Assembly: GCA_030018315.1 (NCBI GenBank)
Contig: JASEGA010000016.1
Span: 1 to 47,526, forward strand
DNA: 47,526 nucleotides
Direction: 5' to 3'
DNA from: a bacterium
GTDB lineage: Bacteria > Hydrothermota > UBA3073 > JACQXS01 > JAGMCI01
Shown piece after piece: positions 33,425-41,155 of the stretch (the stretch's first letter is position 1; each line of letters starts with the position of its first letter). Below the pieces are notes generated by a model. It made no database searches, was not told the DNA's origin, and saw only the letters and a program-made list of their open reading frames with translations. The translations under genes and the position numbers were made by a program.

Positions 33425-33694
33425 TTAGGCTTCAGGTTGCTCGTAGGACTTTTTGACCTGGTTTAAGGTCTTTCTGTCAGCATCAGGAAGTTCTTCCAGA
33501 ATAACCAACTCCAGGTTATCTTTGCCATATTTGTCAAATTCACTCTGAAGCTCCTTATTGGTGTGTTTACCGTTGTTCAACCACTTAATGTAATCCCTGA
33601 AACACACTTCAATCTGGCTGGAAGCTCCGAAGAACTCCTTACCGCTCTCCTTGCTGACAATCTTGAATACGCCTTTAGTTTTAGTCCTCGCCAT
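33425..33694 (-). CDS. Degenerate GIY-YIG-like protein
   Basis: An 89-residue protein that aligns with the GIY-YIG nuclease core: GVFKIVSKESGKEFFGASSQIEVCFRDYIKWLNNGKHTNKELQSEFDKYG. The GIY is GVF and the YIG is FFG, and the catalytic Arg region is changed (VCFRDY). It lacks the C-terminal DNA-binding tail. It is probably an inactive remnant or a domain with a new binding role. It sits between an SDR and the Nmad1-like gene. Confidence 0.65.
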   Translation of the reverse strand: MARTKTKGVFKIVSKESGKEFFGASSQIEVCFRDYIKWLNNGKHTNKELQSEFDKYGKDNLELVILEELPDADRKTLNQVKKSYEQPEA

Positions 33695-34154
33695 TGCTCA
33701 ATTCCTCCTTAATTTTTGATAGCATGCTTTGCAGATGTTCTCTCCTGCTCTGCTCACCGTCGTAGTTTCCTTCGTCGTGGCAGATAACTCCATACACAGC
33801 ATACGCTGCAATGTCCATCAGGGTATCCCTGACTGACTCACCTTTCACCTTCGGCTGTTTACCCTTCCAAACAAGCTCTCTGAGCCTGCCCTCTTTAATC
33901 ATCAGCTTGATGTAAATACCGACAAGCCCAGTTCTTGTCCAGGTTTCGCCATAATCGTCAGTTTTACCACCCCCTCCTCTGGCTAACTGGTAAACCTGGT
34001 CAAGCACTCCTTTGAACAGAGCATCATATTTTTGACGCTCGGTCTTGGTAATACTCTCCCAACCACAACCGAAGCAGTGAAGGTCTTCTTTTGTATCTCC
34101 AGGTCTGGTAAAGTCATAAACCTCGTTGCCACAATCAGGACATTCATTCCTCAT
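33681..34154 (-). CDS. Nucleotide-modification-associated (Nmad1/DUF1599-like) protein with N-terminal zinc ribbon
   Basis: A 157-residue protein. Residues 1-32 hold CPDC...CFGC, a zinc ribbon. The rest has YGETWTRTGLVGIYIKLMIKEGRLRELV and ESVRDTLMDIAAYAVYG, the DUF1599/Nmad1 pattern, a MazG-like helical fold linked by genome context to nucleotide modification in phages. It follows a promoter and a good RBS (GAGGAGG). Family assignment is moderately secure. A role in making or sanitising an unusual nucleotide is inferred from the family and the neighbourhood. Confidence 0.7.
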   Translation of the reverse strand: MRNECPDCGNEVYDFTRPGDTKEDLHCFGCGWESITKTERQKYDALFKGVLDQVYQLARGGGGKTDDYGETWTRTGLVGIYIKLMIKEGRLRELVWKGKQPKVKGESVRDTLMDIAAYAVYGVICHDEGNYDGEQSRREHLQSMLSKIKEELSNGED

Positions 34155-34174
34155 CTCTCCACCTCCTCAATTAT

Positions 34175-34203
34175 AGTATACACATGGTGTTCCATTTTCA
34201 ACC
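34175..34203 (-). promoter_or_regulatory. Promoter of the Nmad1-like gene
   Basis: On the minus strand GGTTGA (34198-34203), 17 bases, TATACT (34175-34180), then ATAATTGAGGAGG. One of the best matches to the shared consensus. Confidence 0.65.
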
Positions 34204-34866
34204 CTACCTCTTGTCACCATTCGCCAAATAAATATTTTCACCGTTCAACCACTTGCAACCCAGCACCTTCGCCACCACATCTGCAATTTCTGTGGGTGTT
34301 ATTGTACCTCTGTACAGGTCTTCCACCTGCTCAAGGGTAAAACCCCTTTCGTTACGTAGCTGTGCCTTAACACGCCTTGTGAGTGGTGTACCGTCTACAT
34401 TTCCTGGGTGCAATCCCACCACCACAAATTCATCACCAAACTTCAACTTGGCATCATAACCTATACAAGCTACAAAGTGTGCCAAACCTGCCTTGCTTGC
34501 ACAGTAAGCAGCACCGTTGGTGGCATGCTTCCTGCTCCAAAGACTGCCCAGGTGAATAATAGTCTTAGTTCCTTCTGTCCTGCTGGTGTCTCTGATGAAG
34601 TCTGAAGTCAACTTGATTGCACCCGTCAGGTTGGTAGATATGATACGGTCAGTTTTGTCCCAATCCCACTCATCTGCCTCGGCTGTGTCAGTAACCCCTG
34701 CTGTGTTCACTAATACCTTGCAGTCCAGTGGGAAGGGATACCCCTCACGAATATCCCAATTCTCCTCTGGAACAATAACTTCATAACCAAGCTCTAACAG
34801 TTTGTTCTTGATAGCATCAGATATGCTTCCAGGTCTTACTTTGGTTACGAACGCTAATTTACCCAT
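34204..34866 (-). CDS. Short-chain dehydrogenase/reductase 2
   Basis: A 220-residue protein. VLVNTAGVTDTAE corresponds to the NNAG segment, HLGSLWSR carries the catalytic Ser, and AAYCASKAGLAHF has Y-x-x-x-K. The glycine loop is weak (FVTKVRPGSISDAI). I start it at ATG 34866 (GGGGAGG, 9 bases upstream), overlapping the preceding small gene's stop. The substrate is unknown; it is not a close copy of the SDR at 32606. Confidence 0.75.
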   Translation of the reverse strand: MGKLAFVTKVRPGSISDAIKNKLLELGYEVIVPEENWDIREGYPFPLDCKVLVNTAGVTDTAEADEWDWDKTDRIISTNLTGAIKLTSDFIRDTSRTEGTKTIIHLGSLWSRKHATNGAAYCASKAGLAHFVACIGYDAKLKFGDEFVVVGLHPGNVDGTPLTRRVKAQLRNERGFTLEQVEDLYRGTITPTEIADVVAKVLGCKWLNGENIYLANGDKR

Positions 34867-35008
34867 CAATGTAAACCTCCCCAGCATCGAATTCCACTAT
34901 ATAACTGTAGTCCATTTCAACCAGAACCTTGCCTGTGTGCCCAATAAACTCGACAAACTTGCCAATCCCTTGTGGCGTCTGCACGCTACCTGCAGTTATG
35001 TCGTACAT
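34859..35008 (-). CDS. 49-residue beta-rich protein
   Basis: The ATG at 35008 has GGAGGAGG 9 bases upstream and overlaps the end of the nucleotidase gene. The product MYDITAGSVQTPQGIGKFVE...EFDAGEVYIDG looks like a small beta-barrel (SH3/KOW-like) domain. It overlaps the next gene's start. Function unknown, but the RBS and spacing make it a convincing gene. Confidence 0.7.
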   Translation of the reverse strand: MYDITAGSVQTPQGIGKFVEFIGHTGKVLVEMDYSYIVEFDAGEVYIDG

Positions 35009-35936
35009 CAGCAATAACCTCCTCCAAATTATTTACTCTGATTATCCCCTCTCTAAGGCTAACCCCCACATTGTAAGGTCTGGTTACAAGGTAGCAAGGT
35101 ACACCAAGTCTGGCTATGGTGTTGGCATTGCTTGCAACGTCATCAACAAAGAATTCAATCTTGTTAGCACCGAATTCTTTAACTAACCGCTCCTCCTTCT
35201 TCTTATCGAAAATGATTGAATCAAAAACCAACCCATTTTTCTGTAACCACTCCATAGTATCAGCAAAAATACGCTTATACTGTGGGTAAGGTCTTGCTGT
35301 CAACAACATTATCTTATAACCAAGGTTGCGTAACTCCTGTAGGAACTCAACTGCACCTGGAATGACAGGTATAAACCTCTTCTGTCCTGTTTGACGGTAA
35401 CGGTCTTTGATACGCATGCCAATCTCTGTCGGGATACCAAGGCAGTCATAAATGTCGTAACTTGTTACTTTATCCATGGTGTAATTGGTGCCAAGCTCTT
35501 TGTTAATGAAATCAACAAAGCTCCTGGGATAATCTGCTAACACACCGTCAATATCCACGCCTACAACCTTACAACCTTCTGTGTTAATCTGTTCCACAAG
35601 CTCTTGTTTGTGTCTCTGCACCACCACATCTGATTTACGATAATACTCTTTCTCAATATCTTCCAGGCTGAAGCCATGTAGCTGGCACAAACACATCCAA
35701 TATTTTAAGCAATCAACTAATTCCTCAAGAGTGTTGGACTTAATCTTAGGTTTATCCTCCTTACGGTGGATTTTCCAGTTTACGGTATCCAACACCTCGC
35801 TGACTTCCCTATGCAAAGCTAAGGTATAGAAGTTATTCCACTTCTGAAATTCTTCCTTATCTTCTTGAACCTTGTTAAAATCCACCAATTTACTGTTAAA
35901 GCCTAGTTGGTTTTCCCATATGCTCTTAAAATCCAT
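34986..35936 (-). CDS. Fusion of all-alpha NTP pyrophosphatase (dUTPase/MazG type) and HAD 5'-nucleotidase
   Basis: A 316-residue protein. The N-terminal half (to about 130) has LALHREVSEVLDTVNWKIHR and ELVDCLKYWMCLCQLHGF, the ExxE...EexD helical metal site of dimeric dUTPase/MazG enzymes. The second half begins KVVGVDIDGVLADYPRSF, an HAD phosphatase motif 1 (DxDG), with LLTARPYPQY (motif 2) and VDDVASNANTI (motif 4), as in 5'(3')-deoxyribonucleotidases. I start at ATG 35936 (GGAGG 10 bases upstream). Such a fusion could take a dNTP to nucleoside level via the monophosphate. It may remove an unwanted nucleotide from the pool; which base is unknown. Confidence 0.75.
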   Translation of the reverse strand: MDFKSIWENQLGFNSKLVDFNKVQEDKEEFQKWNNFYTLALHREVSEVLDTVNWKIHRKEDKPKIKSNTLEELVDCLKYWMCLCQLHGFSLEDIEKEYYRKSDVVVQRHKQELVEQINTEGCKVVGVDIDGVLADYPRSFVDFINKELGTNYTMDKVTSYDIYDCLGIPTEIGMRIKDRYRQTGQKRFIPVIPGAVEFLQELRNLGYKIMLLTARPYPQYKRIFADTMEWLQKNGLVFDSIIFDKKKEERLVKEFGANKIEFFVDDVASNANTIARLGVPCYLVTRPYNVGVSLREGIIRVNNLEEVIADVRHNCR

Positions 35937-36684
35937 ACTTCTCAATCCTCCTTAATATTTTGTAATAAGCTTGATGTGCCAAGAATTTTCTGTTCCATTG
36001 CCCCCACCTGCCTAGCAGGATAACCCTGTCATCAGGTGGCTCAAAGTTTGAGTCAACCACCTTCTTTAGGATGAACTCACCTCCTTGCTTTACCTCTGTC
36101 CACTCTACCCCAAACACCCTGCTGTATCTATACCAGTTGGTGTTCTCCTCAATGTTGTACACCACCTGGTTGGCTCCAGGCAGTTTGGGTATACCTCTTG
36201 GTCTGCCACGAACAGCCTGCACCTCCACGAATTTACAAGTAGCTTCAGGGTATACCACTGGTAACGGTAATGTGCTGATAACTAGGTCAAATTTTTCCAG
36301 GAAGTATTTCAGCATGTCTGCCTCAAAGTTGCACCTTTGGATATTGCCTTTCATCAAGTGTAGCAATATCTTGTATGCCTCCTGGAAGTTGTACACCATA
36401 CTGAACGCTGGCAATTCAACCAAAGAATTGTTTAGTGGTGTCCCCAACTTTCGGCTGTATTGTTCGTGTGGGTGTTCCCCATCCTTGCAGCCAATGATAT
36501 AATTGTGGACTATTTGTGGTTTTAGCGGGAGATTGCAGTTGTCGTGTAGGTAATGTAGTCCTTGGCTACTGCTTACCCCCTCGTTGGGATTTTTGTCATA
36601 CAGGGTGAATTCAATGTCATGTTCTGCTAATGCCTTCGCTGCAAGCAACCCTGTCATGCCTGCTCCTAAAATTGCTACTTTCAA
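35926..36684 (-). CDS. FAD-dependent oxidoreductase (Rossmann)
   Basis: A 252-residue protein that begins (M)KVAILGAGMTGLLAAKALAEHDIEFTLYDKNP, the FAD/NAD GxGxxG fold. It starts at TTG 36684, with GGAGG 9 bases upstream; the frame extends upstream but that part lies over a separate 55-residue gene. The C-terminal region RVILLGRWGQWNRKFLAHQAY resembles UDP-galactopyranose-mutase/amine-oxidase-like proteins seen in some phages. It is short and lacks a full substrate domain. The reaction is not known; it is a candidate for base or sugar modification. Confidence 0.7.
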   Translation of the reverse strand: MKVAILGAGMTGLLAAKALAEHDIEFTLYDKNPNEGVSSSQGLHYLHDNCNLPLKPQIVHNYIIGCKDGEHPHEQYSRKLGTPLNNSLVELPAFSMVYNFQEAYKILLHLMKGNIQRCNFEADMLKYFLEKFDLVISTLPLPVVYPEATCKFVEVQAVRGRPRGIPKLPGANQVVYNIEENTNWYRYSRVFGVEWTEVKQGGEFILKKVVDSNFEPPDDRVILLGRWGQWNRKFLAHQAYYKILRRIEKYGF

Positions 36685-36688
36685 GCCC

Positions 36689-36856
36689 TTACACCTCCTT
36701 GTCTCTGCCCATGTAAACAACCATGAACGTGTACTCTCCACCACTTACCTGCAATTGGATATCATATATCCACCTCTTCTGGCAGAATTCATTAACCATG
36801 TCTTCTAATAATTGCAGGTTTGTACCATGGAAGGTCTTAATTCTTGGCTTACTCAC
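36689..36856 (-). CDS. 55-residue protein of unknown function
   Basis: GTG 36856 has AAAGGAGTGG 6 bases upstream and overlaps the upstream stop (GTGAGTAA). The product MSKPRIKTFHGTNLQLLEDMVNEF...GEYTFMVVYMGRDKEV shows one helix followed by two strands, similar in layout to small phage proteins with a YxAxV-like strand. It ends in the RBS of the FAD gene. Confidence 0.7.
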   Translation of the reverse strand: MSKPRIKTFHGTNLQLLEDMVNEFCQKRWIYDIQLQVSGGEYTFMVVYMGRDKEV

Positions 36857-37321
36857 GGTTTACCACTCCTTTTTCAGCAAGAACTAAAACAGTTCTCCTA
36901 CCCCAGGCTCGTGCTTCCTCATGGGTGTGGAAATACAGGTCTATCAGGTCTGTTCTGCTCCGCATAGCTCCACCTGTATCTTCAGCAATTCCCCACCCAT
37001 AACCTTGGATGAAAATCCTGGTACCATAAGGGATAACCTGGGGATTGACGGCAATCACCCCAGGTCTTGGTCTTGTGCCTGTGGCAGTTACATTGGGATT
37101 ACCGTCGTGGTTTAGCCCTGTCCTGTCGTCGAAGGGTGAATAGCCAGTCGCTTCGAACTCAAAGATTTCGAACTTTTCAAGCTCTTGCACCCTTCGTTTT
37201 ATTATATCCAATTCCTCCTCCAGTTCACCCCTAATTTCATAAATTTTTCTAACTCTTGCTTAAGTTCACTAACCGCCTGGGTCAGCACTATTGTTGCCAC
37301 CAGCAATGTCGCTATCGTCAT
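36849..37321 (-). pseudogene. 3D-domain (lytic transglycosylase-like) protein, one base missing in an A-run
   Basis: The 3D domain is intact: FEFEATGYSPFDD, VTATGTRPRPGVIAVNP, VIPYGTRIFIQGYGWGIAEDTGGAM and TDLIDLYF (the Asp residues of the fold). Upstream, in another frame, the sequence from ATG 37321 reads MTIATLLVATIVLTQAVSELKQELEK, an N-terminal membrane anchor or signal. It joins IYEIRGELEEELDIIKRRVQ as one heptad coiled coil if the A5 at 37244-37248 is A6. The total, 473 bases, is one short of a full frame. As written, only TTG 37211 (GGAGGAGGAA just before) can make a cytosolic form. It overlaps the primase gene end. It would cut cell-wall glycan; the envelope location is inferred. Confidence 0.7.
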
Positions 37322-40184
37322 CCTCGTCAGTGCCTTTGCCATTCTTCCACTCCCCTTCACGCAGTATCTCAATGAAGGCTGGTTGCTTGGTGTAACCTCT
37401 GGCTCCCTTGCCTATCATACCGTTCTTGGCTAAGAACTTGAGATACCTTCTTACCGTCTGACTATCCAAGTCGCACAGGTCTTCCAGGTCTTTACTCACC
37501 ACAAAACCATACTGCAGGAATACCCTGGCAACCTCTTTGTTTTGACGCAAGAATTTAACAACCTTTTCACGTGCTTTCTCAGCAGCACTTTCCTGTTCTC
37601 TAACCTGCTGGCTTAAATCCCAGTAGCCCAAGGAAGGTTTCTTATAAACTTGCATCAGGAAGTCATATACAAACTCCACATGTTCAGGCTTGACAATAAC
37701 CCTCTCACCGTCTTCTGTGCTGTACATTCTGCAGGCTGTGGCAACCGCCATACGTGCCAACTTGATACGCTGGTTGGCTCCTTCCACCAATGGGATTTCA
37801 CTGACAAAATCCCTTGCCATACGCTTGGCTAATTTCAGAATAAGATTTACTGCCTTATCTGTAAAGTGTATCTGTTCTTCTGTCCTGCTCCAAGCCCACA
37901 GAACCAACTGCTTACATACGTCGTAGGTATATATGTGGGGAACTTGCCCTATCTCGCTAGCATGCCTGTTGATTAAGTCCATACTGACTTCCTCACTGGC
38001 ACAGCTTACCACGAACTCAAACCTGGCTATATCCTCATTCTTACCAATAAGCTCCTTCACCGCTTCAACTCCAAACCCATACTGTTTCAAGGCTCTTCCT
38101 GTCCTGGTGTTGGATATCCATAGCAACCGTGTCCTGGCATGTGTTTTCTCCTGGTGGATTTTGATAATCTCTGCCACCCCACTGGAACGTACACCTGACA
38201 TATTACCAATGGCATCCTCGGACAATCCTGAAGCCTCGTCGATAACCACTAACCTTCTGTCATTGAGTGGTATCTTACCCCAAGATACGAACCATCTCTT
38301 CTGGGTTTGCTGCATACCACCGATAAGCCCAGCATAGGTGGTGTTCTCGCCTGTGACGAATTCTCCTAGTTTGTAGTGATTCATTACTGCCTGTGCTGTT
38401 TCTGATTTACCAGTCCTGGTGTCCCCAATTACAAGCCCTTCTACCCAACCCCTCGGTATTAGCTGGTCTTGGAACCTGAAACTGAGAACGCTGTGGTAAA
38501 CCAGGTCTGCTGCTGCAAGCACGTCATCCCTGCCGTAAATGTGAGTGACATTGTTGGTCAAGTCATTGTAAATCTCAGCGAACTTCTCCTTAACCGTCTG
38601 CCCCTCTGCAGGTTGGAATATCTTCAGTCGCTCGTGCTTCTCTGGTGTCATCTTAAAGCTGGATACGTTGTCCTGGCTCGGCTGGGCATTTGATATCAGG
38701 TGGGTAACATACTGGTGTCTTGGGTCAGTAATGGTCACTCCTTCCATTCGGTAACTCATGTTAACCTGCAATCCATGCCCTATGACGTAAGAAACTCTGG
38801 TTGTATACTCCCTTGCTTCTGCAGAGAAGTCTAGTTCTGGTTGTAGGATAACCTCTTCAATGTTACCCTTCTCCTCAACCTCTAAACAGAACGAATTGCA
38901 CGCCTTAGGGATACCTGCCTTAGCTTTCACAACCGTTTTTTGTTGGCTGTCTGTGCAATCAATAAGCTGTAGCAAGGTACGGTCATCATCTCTGAAAAAT
39001 ATTGTCCGTTCACCACTGCTCATCCCCACTAAGCATGTCGCACATTTATTGCCATTGTCAGGTGTGCAGCTTATGGTGATTTTCTTTGGGTAGCCATATG
39101 GTCCAATGTCCTTCCCTGATACCATAACGTCCATGCTGATTTTCTTGTTAATATAGTCTGCATGGCTGGCTTGGGATAAATGAACCTTGGCAGGTTTACT
39201 GTCGTCTTCCTCTGGCTCTTCATTCCCAGGTACAAACGTGTGAGCCTTCTTGATAACCAGGTCTAAATCTTCCTTGGTATGTCCCAATGCCACAAAGTAG
39301 TCAGTTAGGTCTCCATCTGGTGGGTCAACTATAGGTAGCTTGATAATCTTAATCTGCTTGGCTATACCGTGCAGATTTCTTGCCACCTTCTCTGCACCAG
39401 ACTGTCCAGCCTTGTCAATATCGTAGCATATATGCAACGTCTTGCCCTGGAAAAGGCTATTCCATTGGGCACGCCATGTGTTAGCCCCACCTGTGGTTGT
39501 CATGGCATTGTAACCCATCTGGTTGGCTAATAGACAGTCCATTTCACCCTCCACCAATAATATGGTGTCTCCAGCAATGTTCTCAATAGGGTACAACCTG
39601 GCTGTGCCTGAACCGCGCCTGTAGCTAATCATCTTAACCTTACTCTTAGCTTCAGGTGAATATCTCCTTATATTGACACACCCACCTTTACTGTCATAGA
39701 TAGGTATGGTGATACGTTCCACGTCGTAACCAATTTTATACTTCTCAATAGTCTCACGCTTGAGCCCACGCTTGTTCAAGAGAAAGTGTAGCATTTTGTT
39801 GGACTGCAATAAAATCCTGTGGTGCTTCTGCACATCACGCTCTGATATATAATCTACTTCTTCTTCTTCGAATTCTGCTGTTTTCACCTCTGGGTTTTTC
39901 TCAGGCTCGCTTTGTGGTCTCACGCCATACTGCTCTTCAATTGTTCGAACCATACGCCTGAACTCACTCTTCTGGTAGCCCTCTGCACGCCTGTAATATT
40001 CATACTCGTCTCCTCCAATATCACAAGCATGGCAGTAGAACAGCCCTGTGTTCAAGTTGACGCTCATTGACTCACGGTTATCGTCATGCCAGGGACATTT
40101 AACCGCACACTCTCCATCTGTCCCTGGATTAAGGTCTGTAAAGTAGTCGCTGTAGAAATTCTCAGCCCACTGCCTTCTGTCCAT
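37269..40184 (-). CDS. Primase-helicase: CHC2 zinc finger, TOPRIM, MCM-like AAA+ and winged helix
   Basis: A 971-residue protein. Residues 30-54 form the primase zinc finger (C30, H33, C51, C54). TOPRIM spans about 205-262 (LLVEGEMD and DIDKAG). A middle region with Cys pairs (C381, C384) may be an OB/zinc domain. Residues 575-720 form an AAA+ ATPase with Walker A GDTRTGKSE (587-595), Walker B RLVVIDEAS and sensor-1 ISNTRTGR, in an arrangement close to MCM. The C-terminus has a winged helix (KDLEDLCDLDSQTVRRYLKF) and an acidic tail. It makes primers and unwinds DNA. RBS AAAGGAGG; its own promoter. Confidence 0.85.
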   Translation of the reverse strand: MDRRQWAENFYSDYFTDLNPGTDGECAVKCPWHDDNRESMSVNLNTGLFYCHACDIGGDEYEYYRRAEGYQKSEFRRMVRTIEEQYGVRPQSEPEKNPEVKTAEFEEEEVDYISERDVQKHHRILLQSNKMLHFLLNKRGLKRETIEKYKIGYDVERITIPIYDSKGGCVNIRRYSPEAKSKVKMISYRRGSGTARLYPIENIAGDTILLVEGEMDCLLANQMGYNAMTTTGGANTWRAQWNSLFQGKTLHICYDIDKAGQSGAEKVARNLHGIAKQIKIIKLPIVDPPDGDLTDYFVALGHTKEDLDLVIKKAHTFVPGNEEPEEDDSKPAKVHLSQASHADYINKKISMDVMVSGKDIGPYGYPKKITISCTPDNGNKCATCLVGMSSGERTIFFRDDDRTLLQLIDCTDSQQKTVVKAKAGIPKACNSFCLEVEEKGNIEEVILQPELDFSAEAREYTTRVSYVIGHGLQVNMSYRMEGVTITDPRHQYVTHLISNAQPSQDNVSSFKMTPEKHERLKIFQPAEGQTVKEKFAEIYNDLTNNVTHIYGRDDVLAAADLVYHSVLSFRFQDQLIPRGWVEGLVIGDTRTGKSETAQAVMNHYKLGEFVTGENTTYAGLIGGMQQTQKRWFVSWGKIPLNDRRLVVIDEASGLSEDAIGNMSGVRSSGVAEIIKIHQEKTHARTRLLWISNTRTGRALKQYGFGVEAVKELIGKNEDIARFEFVVSCASEEVSMDLINRHASEIGQVPHIYTYDVCKQLVLWAWSRTEEQIHFTDKAVNLILKLAKRMARDFVSEIPLVEGANQRIKLARMAVATACRMYSTEDGERVIVKPEHVEFVYDFLMQVYKKPSLGYWDLSQQVREQESAAEKAREKVVKFLRQNKEVARVFLQYGFVVSKDLEDLCDLDSQTVRRYLKFLAKNGMIGKGARGYTKQPAFIEILREGEWKNGKGTDEDDDSDIAGGNNSADPGG

Positions 40185-40209
40185 GTGTGCTTAACCTCCT
40201 TTCCCTTTT

Positions 40210-40237
40210 AGTATATTGCTTCGATGAAAAATCAACC
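40210..40237 (-). promoter_or_regulatory. Promoter of the primase-helicase gene
   Basis: On the minus strand GGTTGA (40232-40237), 16 bases, TATACT (40210-40215), then AAAAGGGAAAGGAGG. It overlaps the stop of the deaminase gene. Confidence 0.65.
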
Positions 40238-40672
40238 CCTTTTGAGCTTTTCTGCAATAAAATGTGGAATAAGGGAGAATGTAAGTTCATCAGGGTAGCC
40301 CTCCTGGTATATCACTTTATGAACGCCTGCATTGAGAAGTATCTTGGCACACATGAAACAAGGCTGGTGAGTGCAATACAAAACCGCTCCCTCAGTCTTA
40401 ACCCCATGGAATGCAGCTTGGGCAATGGTGTTCATCTCAGCATGAACAGCCCTACACAATTCGTGCCTTTCACCTGAAGGAATATTCATCTCTTGTCGCA
40501 TGCAGCCCTGTTCACTGCAATGAGTTACCCCACTGGCTGCACCGTTATACCCTGTAGATAGAACATGCTTATCTTTGACAAGCACTGCTCCAACTTTTCT
40601 TCTCACGCAGGTGGAACGCTCCGCAACTACTTCTGCCATCTTCATAAAATACGTGTCAATATCTGGTCGCAC
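40232..40672 (-). CDS. dCMP/deoxycytidylate deaminase family
   Basis: A 146-residue zinc deaminase. HAEMNTI supplies the zinc histidine and catalytic Glu, and THQPCFMCAKIL the two zinc cysteines. RRKVGAVLVKDKHVLSTGYNG and the second metal-like segment HCSEQGCMRQ are those of dCMP deaminases. It turns dCMP into dUMP, the substrate of ThyX. RBS AAAGGAGG; preceded by a terminator. Confidence 0.88.
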   Translation of the reverse strand: MRPDIDTYFMKMAEVVAERSTCVRRKVGAVLVKDKHVLSTGYNGAASGVTHCSEQGCMRQEMNIPSGERHELCRAVHAEMNTIAQAAFHGVKTEGAVLYCTHQPCFMCAKILLNAGVHKVIYQEGYPDELTFSLIPHFIAEKLKRG

Positions 40673-40698
40673 CGTATTAACCTCCTTTACGTAAAATT

Positions 40699-40727
40699 GG
40701 GGAAGGAAGGTTTTACCCTCCTTCCCC
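40699..40727 (-). terminator. Terminator after the DUF669-like gene
   Basis: On the minus strand GGGGAAGGAGGG-TAAAA-CCTTCCTTCCCC forms a 12-bp stem with one mismatch, followed by AATTTTAC. It separates the recombination genes from the deaminase. Confidence 0.75.
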
Positions 40728-40747
40728 TAAGCAGTGGTGCTGGATTT

Positions 40748-41155
40748 TTAGAATGGCTCTTCGTCTTCTTCGTCCACGTCTTCACCTTCGAACGGTTTCA
40801 AGGTCTGGACATCTTCCCTGTCCTTACCCTGCCATTCTCTGTGACCCACAACCGCTATGCACTTCTTGCCCAACAACTCGTCAAAGTCAATGTCTATTGC
40901 AGCCTTGGGCACTTCCATACCAAAGATTTCCAATGTCTCCTTAATCTTCTACATGGTGGAAGGCATCACGGGCAGGTTGTAGAACAGTTGACGCCCTTTG
41001 TACTCTCCACTGGCAACCCTGAGAACCAACACATACATGTCGTCTCCGTTCTTGGTCTCCTTGTGGTTTACGTCGAATAGGAAACAAGGGTATTCACCTT
41101 TTGGTATCAATTTAAAACCGTCGTTGACATTAGTAAAATCCAATTTAGCCTTCAT
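40748..41155 (-). pseudogene. DUF669-like (single-strand-binding/recombination associated) protein with in-frame amber
   Basis: Starts at ATG 41155, overlapping the ATPase stop: MKAKLDFTNVNDGFKLIPKGEYPCFLFDV...YKGRQLFYNLPVMPSTM, then TAG at 40949. The same frame continues KIKETLEIFGMEVPKAAIDIDFDELLGKKC and ends EEDEEPF at 40748, so the full frame is 135 codons. DUF669 proteins have a Trp where the TAG lies (LWKLKE-like), so a TGG to TAG change is likely. The second half could also start at TTG 40933, with AAGGAG just 3 bases away. In this family the C-terminal part is usual, so the whole protein was once made as one. It lies beside the Sak4-like ATPase. Confidence 0.75.

Noticed and set aside
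35926-36744. Longer start for the FAD oxidoreductase
   Set aside because: The upstream part covers the 55-residue gene in another frame; TTG 36684 has the correct RBS and begins the Rossmann fold.
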